From assembly GCA_013397845.1 (NCBI GenBank), contig VZTG01005436.1, positions 2,847,638 to 2,911,637 on the forward strand: a stretch of 64,000 nucleotides of DNA, in the 5' to 3' direction. Source of the stretch: Melanocharis versteri. Taxonomy: Eukaryota > Chordata > Aves > Passeriformes > Melanocharitidae. This document shows positions 51,112 through 63,600 of this stretch, piece after piece (positions within the stretch are counted from its first letter, which is position 1; each line of letters opens with the position of its first letter). A program made the position numbers and the translations under genes. The notes under the pieces were generated by a model that was given only the letters and a program-made list of their open reading frames with translations, did not search any database and had not been told where the DNA came from.

Positions 51112-53019
51112 TGTCCAACCCCCACCTTATTACAACCTCTTTTCAGGTAGTTGTAGAGAATGATGATGTCCCCCTGAGCCTCCTCCAGGCTAAACACCCC
51201 CAGCTCCCTCAGCCGCTCCTCATAGGACTTATCCTCTAGACCCTTGGCCAAACACTCATTGCTCACTCTTGCTGCTCTGGTGGTCCCCGTGCTGGGAGGG
51301 TTTTGGGAGCTCAAACCCACAGTGGAGGCACTGAGGCAACCCCGGCATTAGCAGCAGCTGTTCAGCTGAGGGAGAGGGCAGGACGCCCCAGCAACAGACA
51401 GCAGTGCACCTGCCGGTCTTGGGAACGTGCCAACGTGCCATAGTCTTATATTAGCTGCAAAATAACCCCCCCAATCCCATAATTCGAAGGGACATCTCTA
51501 ACATTATTGGTTATTTTACCAGCTTGCAAGCATAGCCTGCTTGCTTTCTGGGTTAAATTGCACAGTGGCTGTGGCAGCTTCCTCTGTTCAGCCTGCCAGA
51601 TCTTCACAGTACCTGTAATACTCTTCCACAGGGAAGGCTTGGATTTTATGTAGATGAAATAGCACATTTCCAATATTCAAGGCATACAGAAAACTCACCT
51701 GAATGTTCCAGGCACACTGCTGCCCTGGGGCTACTTGCTGTACATTTTTTGGAGACTGAGTCGCAAAGCGTTTCAAAGAAAAGGTTATATTTACACACCA
51801 TTGATAAAAGACAAAAATCAATTGCCTGACCTGCTGCTCTAGTATCTGAAATGGCTCCAGCACTTTAGGCTTTTACACACCCATGAAGCCTCTAAGTCAC
51901 ATCAGCAGGCTGTGTCTCCATTCCTGTCACAGCATTACCTTTTTGGAGACTCTAAGTGTCTCCTGAAAGTTTGCAACCTCTTCCAGATATCTTCCAACCA
52001 TTGTATCTTTCCTGGTCATTGGCTGTGGTGCTAGAATTTCATGCTGTCATCAGTGAAAGCCTCTCAATTTCAGCGATGTTTAATTTTGGTCTATAGTTGC
52101 AGAGCTGTAGTTACACTGTTAACTTCAGGAGTATAGCAGCCAGAAATCACTAGTCAAGAGCTGATCACTCCCAGCAGCAGTGACAAAAGTTTCTTCTTGA
52201 GTATTTTTCTATACAGTGGAAGATGGAAGACATCCATTTCGGGGCTCCTTGCAATATTAGATTCATTACACCATAGAAAAAGGGGGCAGAGGTGGGCCAA
52301 AATGTTATACATACTACTTAGAGAGATGCAGTCAAAGTGAGAAATAACAGCTCCGCTACAAGGCTCTTCCGGATTTGTGGAGATAAACTCACTTTGTCAT
52401 TCCAGCAAGGTTCTGTGTGCAGATACAGAGGCGTCTGATGTGGGCTCATGCACCAAAGAGAAGCAACACAATTCTATGTATTTTCTGCTCTTTACCATCT
52501 CATGATTCTCACAAGGAAATCCTTGTACTGGGATGAGGGCAGCATCCTATACAATCAAGCAATCATCCAATACAAGCAAGACAGTGGTTTTACTGATGGA
52601 CGAATAAAACACTTTGAGGATTTTAAACTCAAAGACAGTGCTGAAAAAATAAAATGGTAATAAACTGTCCACAACAAGTGAACTCTGGAAATTAAAATAA
52701 AGGAATGAATCTTTATTTAAAGAGTGAGCTTCAGGAACATCTTGTCCATAGGCATAGTGGGGATAAACAGAGTTATTTCAAAGTCACTCTTTTCAGAAGC
52801 AGGTTGTGACAACATGGGGACTGCTCAGGATTCTTGACTTTCTCCTGGTCAGCTCCAGTGTGACACACCTGTATACAAATGCAGTGTGTGCTACTTGTGT
52901 GTGTTTGTGTGTGAACCTCTGACAAGCACATTAGGCCTTGATTTCCTTCCTAGGAAATAGTAAGTAAAATTAAGGCTTCTCTGACTTTTCTTGAAGATGC
53001 TTATGAATTAATAATCATA
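51112..53019. repeat. Tandem duplication, copy 2 (1,908 bp)
   Basis: Copy 2, about 99.7% identical to 49203-51110. Copy 1 ends abruptly at the N, and copy 2 continues into unique sequence after 53019. Divergence at the level of heterozygosity, exact head-to-tail structure and a lone N at the joint point to an unmerged overlap of two contigs or haplotypes. A recent real duplication cannot be excluded from sequence alone. Confidence 0.97.
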
Positions 53020-56000
53020 GCTTCTTTAAAAGATTGCCTAAACTCAGGGATGATGATGACTGCTGTTGACAGCTCTGATTCTAAGCTGCTTTCTCAAAAG
53101 AGTATTGTTCACCCATGCTGGAGACAAAAGTTCTTTGCTGTCCAGTGGAAAACTTGAAATTAACTCCCTTCACAGCTGGAGACCACTGTAAATTTCACCT
53201 GTTTCTTTCTCCAGTGCAAGACACTGTTTTTTCATCTTCTCTATATGGAGCTGCAACTCTTAAAAAAAAAAAACAATTGAAAAACCTCCCTAGCCCCTTA
53301 GAAATTGTCTCCCAATAAAATATAATAAAACTTGATATGCTTGAGTATATTAGTCATGATTACAATATAAGACTTCTGTGGTGCTCCTACATTACTGTAT
53401 CCTACATCAATTTATTTGCTTTAATAAAGACAATTTTTTACTCTTCAGTGCCATATGTACTTCCTGAAGACTGCATACAGACACACACTTGCAGATACAC
53501 GTGCTCTCCTCAGACACAAGTTTGAAAAAGTAGAGTTTCTAATGTTACTGATGAATGTGACCAACAAGTCTCCTAATGGTGGGATTTTATAGGCTCGTGG
53601 CATTGAGCTGTTAACAGCTAAGAAGCTAATTGATTAATGAGATTGTAAAGATCAACAAAAGCTTTAATTTGAAGCTGAAGTCTGTACTGCTTGTTTTCAG
53701 TGATGTATTTTTTTTTCTGTCAGGATTTTATTCTGGAAATGTGTGCATTTAAAACATCACCGTAATGGCAAATCTTGTAACTTAAATCCTAGTTATGAAA
53801 AGTTGCAACTGAAGGTACCACAGAACTTTATTTTTAATTTTTAAAAACTGAGCCCCATACCCTGTTAGGCTTCCAGGCTATTTATAGGTGGTTTCTATAA
53901 AAAGATTTTTAGGAGATAGTAGATGAGGTCTACCCCCTCCCTGACGCATAATGTTCTGCAAGTCTATTCTTAGCAGCATGTTCTGACAGATTACAGCTTT
54001 CTAAAGGGAGATGGGAATTGCTTAAGGACAACTCAGAAGCGTGACTACACACTTCTCCAGCATGTCTGGAGATGGGGTTATTAATAACTGCCAGGACCCT
54101 TGCTTGCCTCAGCAGCTTGTAGACAGCAAAGGGGAGAGTCGCCCAGTCTGTATTGGCTCAACAGAAAGGTTGTTCTCTCCGTTATTTGTGGAGATAGTAT
54201 ATGGAGGCACTAATGCTGGGTTCCAGACCTCTGGGACTTCATGTCTTTGGAAACCTGGAAAGGTTTGTTTCTAGGTTGCTCTCTCACAGAAGATAAACCA
54301 TAACCTGCTCTTACTCCAACAGTCAATTACAAACTTCTCCAGGAAATGCTCTGACTGATCAGATGGTTGAGCTATAGTTAGGCCACAGACACTATGTAGT
54401 GATGAGGGCAGGACTATGTTGGTTGGCTCTGTTTTAGAAGAACAAATTTATAAATCAGAGATATCATCTGCACTGGCATGGGTTTTGTGTGAGCAGTTGT
54501 GCACACACACAGAGCCCTTCTGAGAAATGGAAAATTGGGACCTGGCTGTTCTAGCTCTTTTGCTGCAGTGGCGTACTTAGGAAATTGTTACTTAGGAAAA
54601 TCATTCAGGCTGGATCATTAGCAAACTGAATATAATACACATTTATTTTTTTCATAGAAATCGATGTTTCAAAATATTCCTAGGAATTAGTATTTGGCTT
54701 CCTTTATTTCCTTTTAAACTGGCAAGCTACTATACGATCATATTTCGAAGTGGACTTGAATTTGTAAATGGATAGATTTGTTTTGTTGCAAAGGTTGTGT
54801 CTTAACAATGGGGATAAATAGGCCTCCACTCCTGAAATACTGTATCTTAATTTCTGTGAGGTTATCCTATAAATGTAGAAATCAAATTTCTAATGAGACA
54901 CTGTAGTTTAGTTATGGTCTTAATTCTCAAGTTTTCTCAAATTATGTTGTAGACAGACAGATTTCCATGTTTTAAGTCAATCTGTAAACACCCAGAGTAA
55001 ACACCAAGGCTTATGTCAGTAGGCCCTCTTCATTCTTTAGCATATCTCACACCATCTCATCACTGGTCCATCCTGTTACTGGTAAGGAGGAAGCTGCAAC
55101 TATAAATAACAGATGACAAAACTAAAGTGCCTGAGCAGTCATATGCAGCCTAAATAATTTGTGTTCCTGTTGATTACCATAGTTCGAGGATATTATGCCT
55201 CTATTCAAGCAGCCACCTTGTGAAAAAAATCAAAAATTATTTGCTACAATGAATGCTCCTACTCATAGCATCTCATTTTGATGTTCTAAGTTGGTAAAAC
55301 TATAAGCGGTGGGGCTTTTTACTTCTCTCAGTGCAGTTTCACCCAGTCCTGCCAGTTCAGATAATTCCAAAATTGTCCAATGACACTTTAAATTACCGCT
55401 AAATGAAAAACATTGCACTTCTGTGCCTTAGTTTCCCCCTTTGTACATAGGCATCATATCAACTCTTGTGAAAAAACGCTGGCATTTACTGAACACTTTT
55501 AATGTAAAATCTGGATATCACTGTGAATATTCATTCTGTATGTGTACATACATACATCTGGTTTTTGCTGTAGAATAGATTTGCTACAATACTTGGCAAA
55601 AATATAGAAATGCCTTTATGCAAAAATTAAGAATCTGGGGTTTGGAATAGAGCTGTAATTACAGTAAAACTTCTGTAAGATTGCAAAGAGGGATAGGAGG
55701 AGGAAGTAAGATTAGTCAGCCACAGGCTCAGCTGGCCTGGATGCACCCACTCAGTGAGTAACTCGATGATAGCAGAAGCTGTCACAGGAAGATGGTCAGC
55801 AGCTGTATTGAATTGTTCTGGGCGTGTTAATTGCCTAATTGCAATTATTTCTTTACCTTTCCTGCCTATAGTAGCATTATAGAACAGTTTGTTGGTGAAT
55901 AAGGTGGTTGCCTAACTTTGTTCTTGGAACCGCTGTAATCCCAGCAATGATGTGATAATCACAGATTTGTGGGAGGAGGATTGTGCTCTCCATCCTGGCC

Positions 56001-59000
56001 TTTGCAGTGGTGCAGTGGGACGAGATCAGCTCAGCCAACAGAACAGGTCACTGCTGCGGGTAGGGGTGGTCCTACATCTGCACCATCTCACTCTGTTTCC
56101 TGCTGCTTCTCTACTGCCAGCTCCGATGCCTCAGTGAGCTGGTCAGAAAGGTAACTTAGCCAAAAAACAAACCCCAACAACAGCCCCCTATATCTCAGTA
56201 GATACTACCAATGGCAAGAGGGGACCAGGAACATAGGGCAGGGAAAGGGAGCAGGAGCTGCCTGCAGCTTCTCCAAAAGGCTGAGGGGCATCCAAAGCTG
56301 GGTTAATAACTCATGGATACTACAAGGTGCAATTTCACTCCTGCTTCTATTACCTTTTGTTGTCCGGGGCTTGCCAGACCCCGCTGTAAGACAAACCAAT
56401 TCACCAGGCCAGCAGAAAACCAGACTGAATGGCTGTTTTTCTGCCAAGTTAGTGTATTGCATCAGCTCAGCAGAATGAACAGTGGGGAAAATGCCATGTG
56501 TAAGGAAGGAAGGTAGAAAGAGTGAGATGGGAAAGGGAAGAAAGAAGCCTTCTTTTTAACAGATTGATTCAGCTGTTGGTGTAACTTAACCTCAAGTATG
56601 TGGTTTCACACTATTCCTAATGCAGGGAACTATAGGCGGTCCTTTTCTCACACCCTCAGGCATGGGTTCCTGTCCCCTTGTTTATGCCTCAGCTGTGTGG
56701 CTGCCTGTGGTTCACAGCAGCTCGCTGCTCACCCAGGAACCATTCGTGCTTTTGATCAGCTCATCCTACGTGAGATCATGGTGTGAGCTGAGGGAGCAGC
56801 AGCGTGTGGCAGAGGAGCAGCTCTTTAGCAGCAACGCAAATAAAAAATGGTGTACCCTTGACATGAAACTACACACTCAATAACCACTGTGGAGGCAGGC
56901 CTTGGTGGAGTTGGGCCGTAGGAATGAATGCCCGTTTGAATGGGGACTACAGGTGACACCAGTCTGACTGGACGCTGTACCTGAATTTCCTCTGAAATGC
57001 AAATACAAACGTTGCTTTATATAACGAACCAGCAGCCACTGTAGCATGTCAATACCGCTTTTCTAAAGGGAACCTGCATCTTCAGGCACTCTGAAGCCAA
57101 GGATCAGGGAGCAGCGGGGTAGCCCTGCTCCCTTAGGATGGGAGAGCCAGGAGTGGAGGGCAGCCCCAGGCAAGGCGAGCAGCAACTCCATCAATGAGGC
57201 ACCTGAGCAGCACCGTTTGGTCACTGCAGCGGGGCCTGTCCAGGGATCACCTGGCAGGACACAGTAACAGGCCAGGTCTGAGGCTGGTTCAGGAGCCCCT
57301 GACAGTCAGGCAGGTACAGCTGAGGTGCAGCTCAGGAAAGACTCCACACCCAGGCTCGTTGAAGGGTAAGGGTGGATGCCTGTGTTGAGGCTGTCACAGC
57401 AATTAAGGTCTATTTGTGCACTCACTGCACTGACACAAAGCTGTGTCTTTAAAATAGCATCTGACAAAGCCTTTACTAACCATCCACAGTCCTGTCAGAT
57501 ATCCCGGAACTGTTTGTCAGCATATATCTGACAAAATACAGGCATATAACATTCCTGGATTTCCTCACAGTCTGACTGAGGTGCAGGGTATATTTTAGGA
57601 TAGTAAGGGAGCAAACAGTTTGCAATTCCTGGTGCTATAAGAGGACAGAATTCCAGGCAGTGAGTCTTAAGGAAAGATTTCAGTTTAATTTAAGCAAAGA
57701 CATGGCATCTAAATCTTTCAGCCTAGCAAAAACAACACCAGGCTGAGTCAGGGAGGGCAGCTGTCTGAACGAGGATGCATGACTTCACTACTACAATACT
57801 TGAGATGGAAGAAGGACTTTTTTTCCATCAAATCTTTATTTTACAACACAAATAATAAAAAAAAAGGATTGCTGAAATACTCTGGAAGTTTTGACAAACT
57901 ACACTTGTAGCATTATAGGAAGCTATTTTTTTAGTATCTGCTTTTTCTTTCCTTTTCTCCTCTCTGTCCTACCTTACATGCCCTTCAAGAAACTTTAAAA
58001 AATTTTAGGTGCTCTTAATGGAAGTGTGTTATGTTTAATGGTATATGTGACTTTGAAAAACTGTATGGATAAAGAATCACCGTACTGCTCAAAATAAATA
58101 ATCTGGCAGAGAAGAATAAATACATTTTAAGAACAACCTTGCACTGCAGAGCAGCAGTGCTGAAGTACTGTTCTACTCAGGGAAGCAGAAGTATGCTCGG
58201 CTGGGGCATCCCTGATGCTTTCTCCAAGGATGTCTTCCAAGTCACATGCCAGATAGAGGATATGCACAGACAGCAATGAAGGCTATGGTCCAGAACCCAG
58301 TTATGGCAGCAGTGTGGAAAATCGTGAAGGACAGGGGTGGATATTAGAAGGTCATTGAGTTGGGAAGGCACCTGCAGGATGCAAGAATTTCTATGGGGTG
58401 TGGCTATCTTGAGGAGAATTATCTCCCCTGGCACTTACATGCCTTGTTCCAGCTCTGATTCAGAGGATTAAGTTGCCGTCTTTGGGAATTTGAGAAGGCT
58501 ATAAAAGAAGGACAATTTTTACTACAGCTTCTCCTGGAAGATACCCCTTGGTAGAGAGGAAGTTGGATGGCTTTTCCAGCCCTATATGGATACTCAGGGA
58601 TCTCTGCAGCAGTCCTTCTAGGAGCTAAAATGACTTAGGGGAACAATCTAAATCTTTGTAGATATGACAACAGAAATCAATGTTTTTGTTCACTGCCATC
58701 TCCTGATAAAGTGGACTTGAAAAGCCTTTTCATAAAAGGAGCCAGAAGGAGAGGTGTAATGAAAACTCCCAGGATATGTTGCACTTGTGCAACAAAAGCT
58801 GTCAAAACATAATAAGCCAGATTGACTTGCTGCAACTTCTGACTGAAGGAGGATTCCTGGTCTACAGCACTTGAAAGGGGCCACTGAATGCAACACTGAT
58901 GAGCATTTATTTGAGCCAACTGTGCTTCACTCTGTTGTTGCTTCTTACCGACTTTCAAGAAACTGAGTGGCATCTTACTCCCATTAAGCCTACCGCCACC

Positions 59001-59585
59001 TTTTGGCCCATGTTTTCTTCCATGTATGCCAGTCCTTTAATGGACAGTATTCTGGGAGAAGTGTAAAAGAAAGAAAAAAAAAAAGGGGTGAAGGCAGAGA
59101 CAAAAAAGGGAAGTAATTCAGCATATACTTAAACACAATACATTGTTTTACAATTACCTTTGTCTTGAGGGTATGACCCAGTGAAGATGCTTTGATATCT
59201 AAACAATTTTTACAGTCATGAAGTCTTTCTCCTAGATTTGCCATTGCCAGAGAACTTTACTTTCTACCAGAGTACACAGAAATTATGTCCTGTTTAAAAC
59301 CAAGCCCTGTTTTAAACCAGAAGAAAACACTTGACAGGGAATCATATGTACATAGGGTTCTATTCCTGGCTGTGCTGCTGGCCTGCTGAGTAACCTATGG
59401 GAAATTAGTTCATCTTTCTGTGCTTTTATTTCCCATAAATAATGATGTACATTCTTAGATGTTACTATTACTATGCAGCTGTAGTGATGTCCTAGTGCGC
59501 TTGTGCAATAATTATACCCAATGTTTACAATATTCCTCTTTCTGCTGAAAAAGAAGGTCCACTAACCAGGTGTTATTAAGACAAA
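53020..59585. other. MRPL42-UBE2N intergenic region, no gene seen
   Basis: Mostly AT-rich. Open frames are under 100 codons with no recognised domain (for example 58677-58973 minus, 56620-56883 plus). No clear transposon was seen before the CR1 at 59.6 kb. Confidence 0.5.
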
Positions 59586-60062
59586 TACCACAGAAACACA
59601 GAATTGTTAGGGATAGAAGATAATATTTCTAACCTCCGTGCCAAGGCTGGGTCACCAGGAGCAGATGACACAGGAACACATCCAGGTGGGTTTTGAATGT
59701 CTCCAGAGGGGGACACTCCATGATCTCCCTGGGCAGCCTGTTCCAGTGCTCTTCCACCCTCCATGTCAAGAATTTCCTCACGTTGAGGTGGAACTTCTCC
59801 TGTTTTAGTTTATGGCCATTGCTCTTTGTCCTGTCGCTGGGCACCACTGAAAAGAGTCTGGCACCATTCTCTTGACACCCACCTTTGAAATATTTTTGTG
59901 TATTAATGAGATCCCTTCTCAGTCTTTTCTTCTCTAGACTGAACAGGCCCAGCTCCCTCGGTCTCTACTCGTAAGAGAGATGTGCCAGACCCCTCATCAC
60001 CTTTGTGGCCCTTTGCCGGACCCTATCAGTAGCTCCTTGTCTTTCACGTACTGATGTTCTAA
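59586..60062 (-). mobile_element. CR1 LINE 3' region
   Basis: The minus strand encodes CR1 ORF2 C-terminal remnants: LKQEKFHLNVRKFLTWRVEE, then HWNRLPREIMECPPLETFK. Upstream blocks match 'ctgaacaggcccagctccct' near 59940 and 'tttgtggccctttgccggac' near 60001 on the plus strand. It abuts the CpG island at 60.1 kb. Confidence 0.9.
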
Positions 60063-60210
60063 GACATCTTTGTGGCGGGTTTAGGGACACTCACAGAACC
60101 GAAAAGTCAGGGAGGGGCAGACGTTTCGCGCTGACGGTGGACAGGCCGCCCCTAACGAAGGTTTCATTGGGTCCGCGCGGGGCGCCGAGCCCCCCACCCA
60201 TCCCTTTATC

Positions 60211-60227
60211 CTACATTTCCCGGCGTC
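60211..60227 (+). promoter_or_regulatory. ZNF143/THAP11-like site in probable UBE2N promoter
   Basis: CTACATTTCCCGGCGTC resembles the core of the ACTACAATTCCCAGNATGC-type element and is similar to the one in the MRPL42 promoter. It lies about 100 bp before the N gap. Identified by eye. Confidence 0.4.
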
Positions 60228-60316
60228 GCGCGCGCGGGGCGGCGCCGCAGGAAGCGCGGCGCGGGTCTTTCCGGCCGTGCGCGCGCCCCGAGCGGAGGCG
60301 CGCCCCGAGCCTGCAC

Positions 60317-60381
60317 NNNNNNNNNNNNNNNNNNNNNNNNNNNNNNNNNNNNNNNNNNNNNNNNNNNNNNNNNNNNNNNNN
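60317..60381. other. Assembly gap of 65 N
   Basis: GC drop-out inside the CpG island. It may contain the first UBE2N coding exon. Confidence 0.98.
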
Positions 60382-60670
60382 GGGCGCGGGCCCGCGCCCG
60401 TCGCGGGGATTGCCCGGGCGGCGGCGGCGCCCCGCGGCCCCCGGTGCTGCCGAGCGCTGGTATCTGCGCACCCGTCGGGATCCGTACGTCGAAAGGCACC
60501 GGGCACACCCCCCCACCTCCGTCTTCTGCCGGCCGTGCGGCTCCTCACCGGGGGCTTCCGCCAGGCCCCGGCTCCCCGGCACAGCGCTCGGCGTGCTTGG
60601 GCCGGGGTAGGGCGGCGGTGGCGCCGTGCTCGGCTTCTTCCTGTGCGGTGAGGGAGAAGCCACAAGCGAG

Positions 60671-63600
60671 CAGTTAAACCTGGGCTGCAGCTGTGTTCGC
60701 GTCGGGACGTTCGCACCGGTGGGACACGCTGGGTCCGCCTGGTTACTACTACGTTTGTTCGGAGCTGTCGGCTCTCACCCTATTAACGTGTCATGCTGGC
60801 GGCTCAGTGTCATGTTTCGGCTTTGATTTGTCAAGCTTTACCAGGGCTCTTAACTTTGGGGTACTTTCAGCAGAAACTCCGAATTCAGTTCCAGCTTGAG
60901 ACTTGAGTAATTTGGAGTCACTTTCTGGAGATACAGATAGCTGTATTGCAGGCTATCAATATCAAGCTATTGTAGCTCGGTCCTGTAGCTCACATGGTTG
61001 TTCCTGCTGGGCTGCTGTCTCCTACTCGATTTGTAATGGTGTGGATTGAAGCCCTCGATTGGGTCATCATTCCCTTTACAAAAGTCGTTAAGTGATTCCA
61101 GTAAGGTTCGTTAGCCATCGTAGGAGACAGCAGCATCCTCATAGCTTGTTGCAGTGAATGGATGTTCTTTTATAACACTGTGAAGCTCTCTTGGTTGGCA
61201 GCTATTGTAAATAAATGAATGTAGAATATGTTAAATAATGGATGAAAAAATAAAACTGTTTTGTCTAAGAAATCAAGTTATCAAGTAGGTGAGAGAGATG
61301 ATGAGGTAAAATAAGGCAAGAGTAGCGTTTATCTTCTGTGAAACAGAACTAAACTATGATTAGTGCTCAGAATTGTAAGCAGTAAAAATAAAGACCAATC
61401 TTACAGATTTTGAAGCTTATCCAGCTGCCTGAGTGCACAGCATGCTAAGCTGAATGTATTTCAGGTGTGATAGGGAACAGTGATTCATAATACAGTGGAA
61501 CTCGTATTTATCACAGAGTTGCAGTAAGAGCTCAGTCATGAGGCTGGTGTCTGTGTTAAATTTTTCATTGCTCTTGACAATTCTCCAGAATACAACTGAG
61601 AAGTGCACCCACTTATGCTGGTACATAAATTTCCTTCTTGGTGCTGTTATTTTCTTTGTGCTTCTCTAGAAAAAAACACTGGCACAATTTATACAACTCA
61701 CTTCAAAGATGTGTGGTGATGTGGGACTGTTTCTTTTCCTCCTGGAGGAGAAAGGTGGAGGGCAAAAGAGAGTCCTAGAAACTCCAGATTTTCTATGAAG
61801 GATCCGCCTTAGACATATGGTGGGTTTGGTATTTCCGTGCGTGCATTATAAGTCGTCTGCAGCCAGTCTAGAGCTTTTAAATCTTGGCTTGGTTGTGTTA
61901 GATGACCAGCTCTTCAGCTCCTGTGCTGTACATGCCTTAGGTTGCCAGATGTGCATATGATCCAGGACTTTAGTCTGACTAGTTACTACGGCCTCAAAAA
62001 TGTGCAAAGTCATATTTTGAAATATCGCAGCTGCAGAGGTGCAGACCCAGAAATACGCCTGCTTAAGTCTTCAGGAGTCTTGAGTGAGAATTGTTTTGAT
62101 CTTTCCTATCATGCCAATTTTGATTTTAGTGTTAAATTTCCTTTTCTGGATGCCTTAGAGGGAGGGAAGGGAGTAAACTCAGTTGCTAGTGAGAATTTGA
62201 AAGATCAGGAAAGGAAGTGGAAGAGAGAGATAGGAAAGAGCTGAGTAATGGTAAAATAACTCCAGTAAAGAAAATTAAATCTTCATGTTATGCTCAGTAA
62301 TAAATTTTATGATAAGTAAATGGCTTAGGTTACTTTTAGGAAAAGACCTTCTCCCTTTTCACCACATGCACCCTTTGTGCTGTCATCCAGGGGAGACTGT
62401 CAATGGCTGCTTGGGGCTAGGAGAATGTATTTGGACTGTCATGAAGTCCTGAGCCTGGTTGGCCGCTCCAAATGCAGTTGGCATTCCCTGTCTTGAGCGA
62501 CTGCTGGCAGATGGCCGGGCTCTCAGGTTGACTTGCAGCCCTGTACTCCTCAGCCTGCGTCTTTGCTATGCGCAGGCTGTCAGACAGCTCAGGAGGAGAG
62601 CAGGAGCTTTCCTTGTCACTGCAAGAGCTCTGTTTATATTTCCAGCACTTCCTTCAAATTCAGTGAGAAGGTGACGATACGGGTATTGCAAAGCAGTTGT
62701 TGCAGAAGATACAGAATTACTCCCAATTTGCTGTCCTCAGATTACTTAGAAACAGACTTTAATAAAGTGTGCGTGGGAATGGTCTGTAAGCTCAAAAGAT
62801 GACTTGCTTTAGAATTATGGCTTTTAGCACGTCACAAATGGTGAGTAGAAAACATTGATGTAGTTTTGAATCCTTAAAGACATAATCAGAATTGGAAAAC
62901 CTTGTACCTTTTGAATAGAGAAGAGGTATTTTTGTTTTCTTCAGTAGTTCAACGCCAGGGGTCCTATGAAAATAATCTTGACAAAAAAACCTGTTAATGT
63001 AAGATAAAATTAAAATGTGTTATTGGCGCATATACATAGATGTGTGGTTTTGATGCTGTAAACTTTTTTCCAAAAAGCGACTATTTCCGATATTAAAAGG
63101 TGAGCCTTTGCAACAGACAATAAATAAGCCCAGTGACTTTTACTTTCAAACACTTATTACATCAATTCTTTCCCATGTTGCAAAGTCACGTACCTCCAGT
63201 CGAGTAAGGAATTGAATTGCATCTGAATTTTTTTCTTGGCTGACATTCAATCCACCTTATTGCTGTGTCAAGTGCAGTCAGTGTATGTGAATGGGATCGA
63301 CAATATTGCCCCATATCACCTTTTAAATTTTTTTTTCTGCTGTTTTCATTGCTGCAGTGATCTCACCATTCATGATTTGATGCACAGGTCTCGAAGTTGA
63401 CTGTAGCCAGTTGTTAGTAGCGCTTCTGTTACAGTCACTGCAGCTGCTCCTATCATGAAGTAACCATCTGAAGCAGTAGCTGAGACTCCTTCAGATTTTT
63501 TTTCTAATGAATTTATCGGTGTTAAATTACAGAGGCTTTGATTTCCTCCCCTGCACGATACTGTGGTGTTGTCTGAGATACGCATTCCTTGCTATTTACT

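Larger units (their letters stand above)
60090..60670 (+). promoter_or_regulatory. CpG island, probable UBE2N promoter
   Basis: A CpG-rich island with a 65-N gap, located where synteny places the start of UBE2N, divergent from MRPL42. The first UBE2N exon carries only about ten codons in mammals (MAGLPRRIIK), and I do not find them in the readable sequence; they may lie in the gap. No later UBE2N exon is visible before the window ends, so the assignment rests on synteny only. Confidence 0.5.

Noticed and set aside
63370..63585. Minus-strand frame with ASDGYFMIGAAAVTVTEALL near the window end
   Set aside because: No family recognised, no splice sites consistent with an exon, and length expected by chance.
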